A DNA stretch of 32,038 nucleotides from an uncultured Kiritimatiellota bacterium (GTDB taxonomy: Bacteria > Verrucomicrobiota > Kiritimatiellia > RFP12 > DVOR01): positions 1 through 32,038 of the forward strand of contig CALXMV010000027.1 in assembly GCA_944389565.1 (NCBI GenBank), written 5' to 3'. Every line of letters begins with the position of its first letter. Position 1 is the stretch's first letter. Made by a program: the position numbers and the translations under genes. Of the stretch, positions 6,740 to 13,868 are shown in pieces. The notes below the pieces were generated by a model that saw only the letters and a list, made by a program, of their open reading frames with translations, had not been told where the DNA came from and searched no databases.

Positions 6740-9349
6740 ATGGCGCTTGCCCGAGCGTGCGCCGGCGCGCCCCAAATCTGCTTTAATCTGCGTTTTCTCT
6801 TAGTTGTGATCGTCCCCTGCGGCGTGCGGGCCGAGCAGCCGGTGGCCGTCTCGTTCATGGGCGGGTACGACCCGGATCGACCGGAGAGCGCCGTCACGCG
6901 GCAGATCGTGGCGTTGGGCCAGGAACGGCCCGAGTTGCGGCCGACCAAGTGGGGCGGGTTGTGGCTTCCTGGCGCGGGCGGGCGCTCGCCGCTCCTGCTG
7001 GCGATGGCCGGCGGGAACGCGCCCGACATCTACCAAGTGTGGTTCCACATCGCCCAGAGCGACATCCGCAACGGGTTCCTCATGCCGCTCGACCGTTGGC
7101 TCGGGCCCGGCGGTGGGCGTTGGGCGGGGTGGGGGCGCGTACCCGACCTGTGGCGGCGCGTCGCCACGGGGCCGGATGGGCGCGTCTACGCCCTGCCCGC
7201 GGCCTCCGTGGCCTATTACGGCATCGTTTACCGCAAGGATCTGGTGCGGCAGGCGGGGCTTGACCCCGAGGCGCCGCCCGAGACGTGGGAGGCTTTCTGG
7301 CGGTGGTGCCAGGCGCTCACGCGCCCGGGGCGGGCCGTGCCCGGCGCGTTGCGCGGGCAACGGGCCTTCGGCGTCTGCGAGGCGCCGTGGAACTGGTTGC
7401 CATGGATGCAGAGCGCGGGTGGTTCGCCGGTGGTGCAAAGCCGCGTCTCGCCGTTGCGCGGCATCGCCTTCGAGTTCCCGATGGAGGCCACGCGTTGCGT
7501 CACGCCCGAGGGGGAGGATCTCTCGGAGGTCGCCCCCACGTGGCGCGCGGCCTTCGATTCGCCCGAGGCACTCGCCGCCGCCAGGTTCCTGCGACGGCTT
7601 GCCTGGGCGCCGTGGGTGCGCGACCCCGAGACGGGCGCGCCCATCGACCTCACGCCGGCCGACGTCGCGTCCGGCGAGGTGCGTGTGGGCGATCGCGTCG
7701 TCCGCTTCGCCCCAGGGGACGTCATCGAAGGCGTCGTCCGCAAGTTGCCGCTCAACAACGACCCCGATGCCTTCATCCGCGGCGAGGTGGCCGCCATGTT
7801 CGCCGGCACCGAGGCCATCGAGCGCATCACCGGCGATGGTGGCCTCCCGCCCGAGCTCATCGGCATCATGCCCTTCCCCGCCGCACGGGCCGGGCTGCCG
7901 CGCGTCTTTCAGGCCCACCGTCATTTCTGGGGGATCAGCGAGGGGGTCGACCGACGGCCCGAGGCGGAGCAGGACCTCGTCTTCGCCTGTCTGGAGCGGC
8001 TCGCCTCCCCCACGCTCAACGACGCCCACATCCGCCAGCAGGTGCTTGAGGGCAACGCCCGTTGGTGCCACCCCGAAGACCTCCGCCGCCTCGGCCTCGA
8101 AGCCTATCTCGACGAGATCCCCCCCGCCATCCGCCGCCTTTACGGCGATCTTGACGCCGGGCGGATCGTCGCCCGGACGGAGCCGTTCGTCGGGTTCTGG
8201 CAGGGGGTCAGCGACCTGCTCCAGCGCCGTCTGTTGGGCTTGCTGCTCTCCGAGGCGGGGCGCGACCTCGACGTCGCCGTCGCGCTTCGCGCCATCAACG
8301 ACGACGCCAATCGCGGCCTCATGTTCCGCGTCTCCGAGGAGACGCTCGACCGTTCCCGCCCGCTGGCGCGCGCCATCCTGGCGGGGCTCGTCCTGCTCTT
8401 CCTCGGTTTCCTCACCGTCAAGGTCTGGCGGCTGCGCCGGGCTCGCCCCCGGCTTGCCGAGCCGCCCCGCGCGGCCGTTCCGCGCGTCGCCTGGCTGATG
8501 CTCGCCCCGGCTTTGGTCTCCATCGCGTTGTGGAGCTATTGGCCGCTCGCGCAAGGCATCCTGATGGCCTTTCGGGACTACCGCATCGTGGGCGAGAGCC
8601 CTTGGGTGGGGCTTGACAACTTCATCCTCGTGGCGACCGACCCCGGGTTCTGGGCCAGCGCCCTGCGCACGTTGCGCTACGTCGCCCTCACGTTGCTCCT
8701 CGGGTTCCTGACGCCCGTCGCCTTGGCCATCCTCCTCACGGAGATCCCGCGCGGCAAGATTTTCTTCCGCACGCTTTATTTCCTGCCCCACCTGACCTCC
8801 ACCCTCGTCATCACGTTGCTTTGGCAGGAGATGTACGACCCCACCGAGAACGGGATGCTCAACCAACTCCTCGCCGCGTGCGGACTCCCCGCGCAGACGT
8901 GGCTCCAAGACCCCGCGTGGGCGATGGTCTGTTGCATCCTGCCCGGTGTCTGGGCCGGGGCCGGCATGGCCTCGCTCATCTACATCGCCGCGCTCCAATC
9001 CCTCCCGCGCGACACCATCGAGGCCGCCGCCATCGACGGCGCGGGTGTCTGGGGGCGCTTCCGGCATGTCCTTCTGCCACAACTCCTGCCGCTGATGGTC
9101 ATCAACTTCGTGGGGGCCTTCATCGCCGCCTTCCAGAGTATCGGGGGGATTTTCCTGCTTACCTTCGGCGGGCCCGGCGACGCCACCAACGTCCTCTCCC
9201 TGGCCATCTGGAAGGAGGCCTACAACAATCTGCGCATGGGCACGGCCACCACGATGGCCTGGTTCCTCGGCGTCGGCCTCATTGCCTTCACCTACCTCCA
9301 ATTCCGCATCCTCCGCCGCGTCGAGTTCCGCCGTGCCGAGGAGAACTGA
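6740..9349 (+). CDS. ABC sugar-type importer: substrate-binding protein fused to MalF-type permease
   Basis: 869 residues from the ATG at 6740. An N-terminal hydrophobic signal (about 17-31, FLLVVIVPCGV) precedes a periplasmic substrate-binding domain of the family 1/sugar type (about 35-530), with segments such as GNAPDIYQVW and FIRGEVAAMFAGTEAIERI. A transmembrane helix at about 542-560 and an Arg-rich cytoplasmic linker lead into a MalF/UgpA-type permease, whose EAA loop begins at Glu761 (EAAAIDGAGVWGRFRHVLLP). The binding protein is normally a separate polypeptide, so the fusion tethers it to the channel. The partner permease is probably the gene at 11970-13859. No ATPase is nearby. The start is uncertain: 6704 gives 12 more residues but overlaps the terminator. 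No clear Shine-Dalgarno is seen. Confidence 0.88.
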   Translation: MALARACAGAPQICFNLRFLLVVIVPCGVRAEQPVAVSFMGGYDPDRPESAVTRQIVALGQERPELRPTKWGGLWLPGAGGRSPLLLAMAGGNAPDIYQVWFHIAQSDIRNGFLMPLDRWLGPGGGRWAGWGRVPDLWRRVATGPDGRVYALPAASVAYYGIVYRKDLVRQAGLDPEAPPETWEAFWRWCQALTRPGRAVPGALRGQRAFGVCEAPWNWLPWMQSAGGSPVVQSRVSPLRGIAFEFPMEATRCVTPEGEDLSEVAPTWRAAFDSPEALAAARFLRRLAWAPWVRDPETGAPIDLTPADVASGEVRVGDRVVRFAPGDVIEGVVRKLPLNNDPDAFIRGEVAAMFAGTEAIERITGDGGLPPELIGIMPFPAARAGLPRVFQAHRHFWGISEGVDRRPEAEQDLVFACLERLASPTLNDAHIRQQVLEGNARWCHPEDLRRLGLEAYLDEIPPAIRRLYGDLDAGRIVARTEPFVGFWQGVSDLLQRRLLGLLLSEAGRDLDVAVALRAINDDANRGLMFRVSEETLDRSRPLARAILAGLVLLFLGFLTVKVWRLRRARPRLAEPPRAAVPRVAWLMLAPALVSIALWSYWPLAQGILMAFRDYRIVGESPWVGLDNFILVATDPGFWASALRTLRYVALTLLLGFLTPVALAILLTEIPRGKIFFRTLYFLPHLTSTLVITLLWQEMYDPTENGMLNQLLAACGLPAQTWLQDPAWAMVCCILPGVWAGAGMASLIYIAALQSLPRDTIEAAAIDGAGVWGRFRHVLLPQLLPLMVINFVGAFIAAFQSIGGIFLLTFGGPGDATNVLSLAIWKEAYNNLRMGTATTMAWFLGVGLIAFTYLQFRILRRVEFRRAEEN

Positions 9350-9385
9350 GCCGCGCGGGGGAGGGTCGCGTGCGCCGGGCGTTTT

Positions 9386-9394
9386 TGATAGAAT
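9386..9394 (+). promoter_or_regulatory. extended -10 promoter of the exonuclease gene
   Basis: TGA-TAGAAT at 9386-9394 follows a run of five Ts, and the ATG is 10 nt downstream at 9405. No good -35 is visible, as allowed for extended -10 promoters. An AAGGA lies between -10 and ATG (9397-9401), but the predicted transcript start (around 9401) would exclude most of it. Confidence 0.55.
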
Positions 9395-9404
9395 ACAAGG
9401 AATT

Positions 9405-10226
9405 ATGAGCGATGTCTTCCCCATTTCGTTGAAGCGGCCGTTGGTCGTGTTCGACATCGAGTCCACGGGGCTTTCCCCACGTTCCGACCGGATCATCGAG
9501 TTGGCGGCGTTGCGGTTGAACCCGGACGGTTCGCGCGATGACCGCGTGTGGTTGCTCAACCCCACGGTCAAGATCCCCGTCGATTCCATCGCCATCCATG
9601 GCATCACCGACGCGGAGGTGGCCGGTTGCCCCACCTTCGCCGACAAGGCACTGGAGATCTACACGTTCTTCGAGGGATGCGACCTGGCGGGTTTCTCGGT
9701 GGCCTACTTCGACGCGCAGATCCTCAACGAGGAGTTCCTGCGGTGCGGCATCCGCGATTTCCATCCCGAGGCGCGGGCCGTGCTCGACGCCCAGAAAATC
9801 TACCACAAGCGTGAGCCGCGCGACCTGACGGCAGCCTTGCGTTTCTATTGCGGCAAGGATCTGGGCGCGGCGGCGCATGGCGCCCTAGCGGACGCGCAGG
9901 CCACGCTGGAGGTCATCGAGGGGCAGTTCGCCCGCTATCCCGACCTGCCGCGCGACGTGGAGGCCATCGACCGAATGCTCAACCCGCCCGACCCGTTCAA
10001 CGTTGACCGCCTGGGGCGGTGGCGGTGGGTGCGCGGCGAGGTGGTCGTCAATTTCGGCAAGAAGAAGGGCACGCCGCTCCGCGCGCTCGCGGCGGATCGG
10101 CATGATGGGCAGTCGTTCCTCAAGTGGATCGTGCGTGGCGATTTCCCGGAGGACACGCGGGCCGTGGCCGAGAACGCGTTGCGCGGGATCTTTCCCGAGA
10201 ACGGGCCCGCGGACCCGAAGATGTGA
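9405..10226 (+). CDS. DnaQ-family 3'-5' exonuclease with ExoX-like C-terminal domain
   Basis: 273 residues, a DEDDh exonuclease. Exo I is at Asp17 and Glu19 (VVFDIESTGL), Exo II has Asp103 (GFSVAYFDAQIL), and Exo III has His158 and Asp163 (HGALADAQAT). The fold spans about 10-175. Residues about 215-262 (FGKKKGTPLRAL, then FLKWIVRGDF) match the small C-terminal domain seen in exodeoxyribonuclease X-type proteins. It probably degrades single-stranded or frayed 3' DNA ends in repair; the DNA polymerase III epsilon proofreading role is a weaker alternative. It lies 13 nt before plsC. The start at 9405 is preferred over an upstream in-frame ATG because it follows the promoter and leaves a normal N-terminus. 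Confidence 0.9.
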   Translation: MSDVFPISLKRPLVVFDIESTGLSPRSDRIIELAALRLNPDGSRDDRVWLLNPTVKIPVDSIAIHGITDAEVAGCPTFADKALEIYTFFEGCDLAGFSVAYFDAQILNEEFLRCGIRDFHPEARAVLDAQKIYHKREPRDLTAALRFYCGKDLGAAAHGALADAQATLEVIEGQFARYPDLPRDVEAIDRMLNPPDPFNVDRLGRWRWVRGEVVVNFGKKKGTPLRALAADRHDGQSFLKWIVRGDFPEDTRAVAENALRGIFPENGPADPKM

Positions 10227-10239
10227 AGAAGGAGGAACC

Positions 10240-11070
10240 ATGCGTGATGTGACGGATTTCATGCGCCGTTTTTCCGAGACGGGCGAGTATCGCACGCCCC
10301 CGGAGGCGCTCGGGCGGCCTCGGCGGAACGGCATCCTCACGTCGTTGGCCTACAATGTCCGTGCGCTCGGCGGCTCGATGGCACGCGGCGGTTGGCTGGC
10401 GCGCAAGCCGGGGCGCTTCACGGATGCGCGCTGGCAGGAGTGCGGCCTCCATCTCTTTTGGGAGACGGAGCGGATGGGGACGGAGGTGATCCTGGAAGGG
10501 TTCTCCGCGCTCAAAGGCATCGGCCCGGCGGTGATCGTCTCCAACCACATGAGCCTTTACGAGACCTTCGCCTTCCCGCCGTTGTTGCTCGGCTTTTTCG
10601 ATGACGTGGCCATCGTGCTCAAGGAATCGCTCCTGCGCGTCCCCTTTTTGGGGCGCACCTTTGGCACGCGCAAGAACATCCCGGTCGGACGCTCGGATCC
10701 GCGCGCCGACCTCAAGTTGGTGCTGGAGCGCGGGGAGGCGTTCATCCGTGACCAGCACGCCGCCGTGATGCTTTACCCGCAGGGCACGCGCCAACCCTAT
10801 TTCGACTGCCACCATTTCAACACCCTGGGTGTCAAGTTGGCGCAAAACGCCGGGGTGCCCGTCGTGCCCGTGGCGGGGCAGACCGCGTTCCTTGGCGTGG
10901 GGAAATGGACGAAGGACTTCGGGCCCGTGGACGTGACCTGCCCCGTGCGCTTCGCCTGCGGGCCGGTCATCCCCGTGACGCGCGCCACGGCGAAGGCCGC
11001 CCAGGCGCAGTGTGTCGAGTTCATCGCCTCCACGTTGGAGAAGTGGGGGAAGGTCGAGGTGCGGCGATGA
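10240..11070 (+). CDS. plsC: 1-acyl-sn-glycerol-3-phosphate acyltransferase-like (PlsC/LPLAT family)
   Basis: 276 residues. The acyltransferase block starts near residue 85 and contains NHMSLYE (His103, Glu108), corresponding to the catalytic HX4D motif but with Glu as the acid. It also has a GRTFGTRKNIPVGR segment and YPQGTR at 179-184 in place of the common FPEGTR. These enzymes transfer a fatty acyl chain to lysophosphatidate or related lysophospholipids at the inner membrane. The start has a strong Shine-Dalgarno (GGAGGA at 10231-10236). It sits between the exonuclease and a secreted esterase, whose start overlaps its stop by 4 nt. The altered motif residues leave substrate choice open; another lysophospholipid acyltransferase is possible. 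Confidence 0.87.
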   Translation: MRDVTDFMRRFSETGEYRTPPEALGRPRRNGILTSLAYNVRALGGSMARGGWLARKPGRFTDARWQECGLHLFWETERMGTEVILEGFSALKGIGPAVIVSNHMSLYETFAFPPLLLGFFDDVAIVLKESLLRVPFLGRTFGTRKNIPVGRSDPRADLKLVLERGEAFIRDQHAAVMLYPQGTRQPYFDCHHFNTLGVKLAQNAGVPVVPVAGQTAFLGVGKWTKDFGPVDVTCPVRFACGPVIPVTRATAKAAQAQCVEFIASTLEKWGKVEVRR

Positions 11071-11921
11071 GGCGGCTCGGGGTCTTCCTGCTGGCGCTTG
11101 CCTTGGCCTTGCCCGCCTCCGCGCAGTTCACGATGGCGGAGTGTTATGAGGGCGGCGTCATCACCAACCGCTTCGGCGAGACGATGCCGATGCGGCTGTG
11201 GCGGCATTACAAGCCCGCCGACCGTCCGGTGCCGGTCGTCGTGCTGCTCCATGGCAGCGGTGAGTGCGGCCAGGACAATTCGGCGCCGCTCAGGGCCTTC
11301 GGCGCGATGCACAACACGATCCTGCTCGACGACGAATTGCCGCCCGCGCTCTACGTCATCCCGCAATGCACGAGGGGCAACCCGTGGGTGCGCGCCATCG
11401 CCTTCAAGCCCGATTACCGCCAACCGCGCTATCCCGCCCCCGCGCTTCGGACCGTCAAGGAGTTCCTCGACCAACTCGTCGCCGAGGGCACCGCCGATCC
11501 TGACCGCCTCTACATCGGCGGCTTCTCGCTGGGCGGTTTCGGCACGTGGGATGCCATCCAGCGGTGGCCGAACACCTTTGCCGCGGCCGTCCCCGTTTGC
11601 GGCGGCGGTTCCGTCGAGGCCGCGGCGATCACGAACGCCGCCACCACCTCCATCTGGGCCTTCCATGGCTCGAAGGACCCCGCCGTCCCCGTCGATTGCT
11701 CCCGGCGCATGGTCGCGGCGCTCAACCAGACCGGCGTGGCCGTGAAGTACACCGAATATCCCGGCGCGGGCCACCCGATCTGGGATCGCGCCTTCGCCGA
11801 CTCGGCCATGTGGCGTTGGCTCTTCCGCCAGCGGCGCGGGAAGGTCGAGGAGGCCGAGGGCGGGGGCTCCATGCTCGGCGATTTCTTCAGGCAACTCAAA
11901 AGTTACGTCACGCCCGAATGA
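11067..11921 (+). CDS. secreted alpha/beta-hydrolase esterase (PHB depolymerase / feruloyl-esterase-like)
   Basis: 284 residues with a cleavable signal peptide (about 1-19, cleavage after ALPASA). The alpha/beta-hydrolase fold shows the oxyanion strand HGSGECG (62-68), the nucleophile elbow GGFSLGG with Ser154, a likely acid Asp204 (GSKDPAVP), and the catalytic His236 (GAGHPIWD). This pattern fits the Esterase D / PHB depolymerase / carbohydrate esterase 1-like group, acting in the periplasm or outside the cell on ester-linked substrates. The actual substrate cannot be read from the sequence. Its ATG overlaps the plsC stop (ATGA), and the gene ends 18 nt before the bidirectional terminator. 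Confidence 0.88.
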   Translation: MRRLGVFLLALALALPASAQFTMAECYEGGVITNRFGETMPMRLWRHYKPADRPVPVVVLLHGSGECGQDNSAPLRAFGAMHNTILLDDELPPALYVIPQCTRGNPWVRAIAFKPDYRQPRYPAPALRTVKEFLDQLVAEGTADPDRLYIGGFSLGGFGTWDAIQRWPNTFAAAVPVCGGGSVEAAAITNAATTSIWAFHGSKDPAVPVDCSRRMVAALNQTGVAVKYTEYPGAGHPIWDRAFADSAMWRWLFRQRRGKVEEAEGGGSMLGDFFRQLKSYVTPE

Positions 11922-11939
11922 AGTGCGGGGCGGGCACAA

Positions 11940-11971
11940 AAAAAGCCCCGGCCGTGTGGCCGGGGCTTTTT
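11940..11971. terminator. bidirectional intrinsic terminator
   Basis: A perfect 14-bp inverted repeat, AAAAAGCCCCGGCC / GGCCGGGGCTTTTT, with a GTGT loop. It gives a GC-rich stem with a T-run in both directions and serves the esterase (+) and the MalG-type permease (-). On the minus strand the permease stop codon TAA (11972-11970) overlaps the edge of the stem. Confidence 0.95.
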
Positions 11972-13859
11972 ATTTCATGGAGGGCAGGACGATGCCGCGG
12001 AGGATGACGCGCTGACAGAGCAGGAAGACCGCCGCGGTGGGGATGGAGATGAGGACGAACCCCGCGAGGGTCACCCAAGGCGTCCCCGCGAAGGTGCGGC
12101 TCATCTGGTAAAGCCAGACGGAGAGCGTCCAGTGGCTCTGGCGTTGGCAGACGAGCAGCGCCCACTCCCAGGAGTTGTAGGCGGCGATGAAGGCGTTGAG
12201 CGCGTTGACGGCCAGGATCGGGGTGGTCATGGGCAGGGTGATGTGGCGGAAAATCTGCCACTCGCCGGCGCCATCGATCGTCGCCGCCTCGTAGAGTTCC
12301 CGCGGAAGCGCGTCGAAGAACCCCTTGAGCACGAAGATGGAGAGGCCGTTGGCGACGGTGGGGAGGACGAGCGCGGCGAAGGTGTTGAGGAGGCCGAGCT
12401 CGCGGATGAGCAGGAAGCCGGGGATCGCGGTGACGGCGGCTGGGAAGGCCATCGTGGCCAAAAGAAAGAGCAGGATGGCCTCGGTGTGGCGCAGGCGGAA
12501 GCGCGAAAGCGCGTAGGCCGCCAAAGGATTGACCGTGAGCGTGGCCACGATGGTGAGCGCCACGAGCACAAGCGTGTTCCACCAGGCCCGGCCTCGCAGG
12601 AAAAGAACGTCGCAGACGGTTCGGTAGTTGGCCGTCATGTCGCGGAGCAGGAGGCCCCAGCCGGCCTCGTCGAAGGTGATGGCATAGGCTTGGGCAAGCG
12701 GGATGGGGATCTCGCGCCAGTCCGTGGCGGCGAAGGGACGGCCATGGGCATCGCGGTAAACGGCGTTGAGCGCGGCGAAATCGGCGTAACGGGAACGCAG
12801 GAAACGTTGCCACGCGGCCTCGGCGGAGTCGGGGCGGAGTGCCTCGGCGGGAAGCGTGGCGACGAAACCGCGCCAGAGCGCGCTGTTCTCGTATTCCGGG
12901 ACGGGGAGCGCCGCCAGCGTAGAGGGCGCTGGGCGCCCCGTGAGCGCGGCATAGCCCTCGGGGGTCCGGCAGACGGTCCGGAGGTGCCGCGTCCAAGCGG
13001 TTCGCACCCCCGGCGCGGCGACGTCCACGCGGAGGAGGCGGCGTGGGTAGGCGGTCTCGACGAAGGTCCGCCATGCGGGGTCGGAGGGATCGCCCGGGAA
13101 AAGCGCGGGGGGGAGGTCACGTTCCGCGCGAAAGCGTTCCCAGCGGGGGGCGAGGAGCCAGGGGCGCGTGCGGGTGTAAGGCTGCGCACCGGCGCGGCAG
13201 TGCACCTTGAAATCTTGCCAGAGCGCGGTCTTGGGGTCATCCGAAGGCCAGTCCCAATCGGGGTAATGGAGCGGGGCACGGGCTTGGGCACGGAAACGGA
13301 TGGCATGGAAGCTGTTGTAGCGAATGGCCCAGGAGCGATTGAGTGCCTCCAACGCCACCTCGGGACCTTGATGGTCGGTCTGGGCCTCGAAGACTTCCCG
13401 GACATAGGGGGCGACCTCCCGCTCGTCGTAAGCGCAGATGGAGTTGCGCGGGTCGTATGAGCGATTGAAGTCCGCATAATCGGTGGCCATGGCACGCCAG
13501 GCGGCATGGGTGGCAGGGTCGCGCAACCCTTCGAGCCAGCCATGGGCCCAAAGCCGCGCGGCAGGGTCGGCGGCGACGGTGCCCCACGCGCCCCATGCGG
13601 GTGGCGCGTCAGGAAAGAGATCGCGTGGGAAGGTGGGGTGGAAACTCGATAACACGCGCAGGAAACGCCCCTCTGGCGTCCACACCGAGCGCAGGACGGG
13701 CGAATGGTCGTCATAGTCGAACCGCCCTGCCAAGGACCCGGAGAGCATCATCAGGAACGGCCACACCATCGTCACGGCGCCAACGATGAGAAAGAGGTAG
13801 ATGGCGCCCAGCAACGCGCGTGCGCCAAATCGCTTCCGTTCCGTCGGCAACAGCAACAT
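11970..13859 (-). CDS. ABC sugar-type importer permease (MalG type) with large periplasmic insertion
   Basis: 629 residues, against about 270-300 for a usual CUT1 MalG-type permease. After a short basic N-terminus there is TM1 at about 15-40, then about 385 residues with no membrane helix. The permease core resumes at about 425 (WWNTLVLVALTIVATLTV) and has its EAA loop at Glu524 (EAATIDGAGEWQIFRHITLP). By topology the insertion is periplasmic. It contains repeated Trp/Tyr/Leu-Asn motifs near residues 121, 177, 289 and 350 (for example WQRFLRSRYADFAALNAVY) and faintly recalls the loops of GH42-type sugar hydrolases. The likely partner is the fused binding protein-permease at 6740-9349. It is the last gene of a minus-strand run, 9 nt after the nucleotidyltransferase gene. 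Confidence 0.9.
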   Translation of the reverse strand: MLLLPTERKRFGARALLGAIYLFLIVGAVTMVWPFLMMLSGSLAGRFDYDDHSPVLRSVWTPEGRFLRVLSSFHPTFPRDLFPDAPPAWGAWGTVAADPAARLWAHGWLEGLRDPATHAAWRAMATDYADFNRSYDPRNSICAYDEREVAPYVREVFEAQTDHQGPEVALEALNRSWAIRYNSFHAIRFRAQARAPLHYPDWDWPSDDPKTALWQDFKVHCRAGAQPYTRTRPWLLAPRWERFRAERDLPPALFPGDPSDPAWRTFVETAYPRRLLRVDVAAPGVRTAWTRHLRTVCRTPEGYAALTGRPAPSTLAALPVPEYENSALWRGFVATLPAEALRPDSAEAAWQRFLRSRYADFAALNAVYRDAHGRPFAATDWREIPIPLAQAYAITFDEAGWGLLLRDMTANYRTVCDVLFLRGRAWWNTLVLVALTIVATLTVNPLAAYALSRFRLRHTEAILLFLLATMAFPAAVTAIPGFLLIRELGLLNTFAALVLPTVANGLSIFVLKGFFDALPRELYEAATIDGAGEWQIFRHITLPMTTPILAVNALNAFIAAYNSWEWALLVCQRQSHWTLSVWLYQMSRTFAGTPWVTLAGFVLISIPTAAVFLLCQRVILRGIVLPSMK

Positions 13860-13868
13860 ATCCGGCGG

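Noticed and set aside
9350..9385. Terminator between the fused importer and the exonuclease, before the T-run at 9382-9386
   Set aside because: Only a 3-bp stem is possible directly before the T-run, and these Ts form part of the recurring T-rich context of the extended -10 promoters.
6800..9646. A 948-codon minus-strand open frame opposite the fused importer
   Set aside because: Composition is Arg/Gly/Pro/Glu-rich with no recognisable domain. The plus-strand frame has clear binding-protein and permease motifs.
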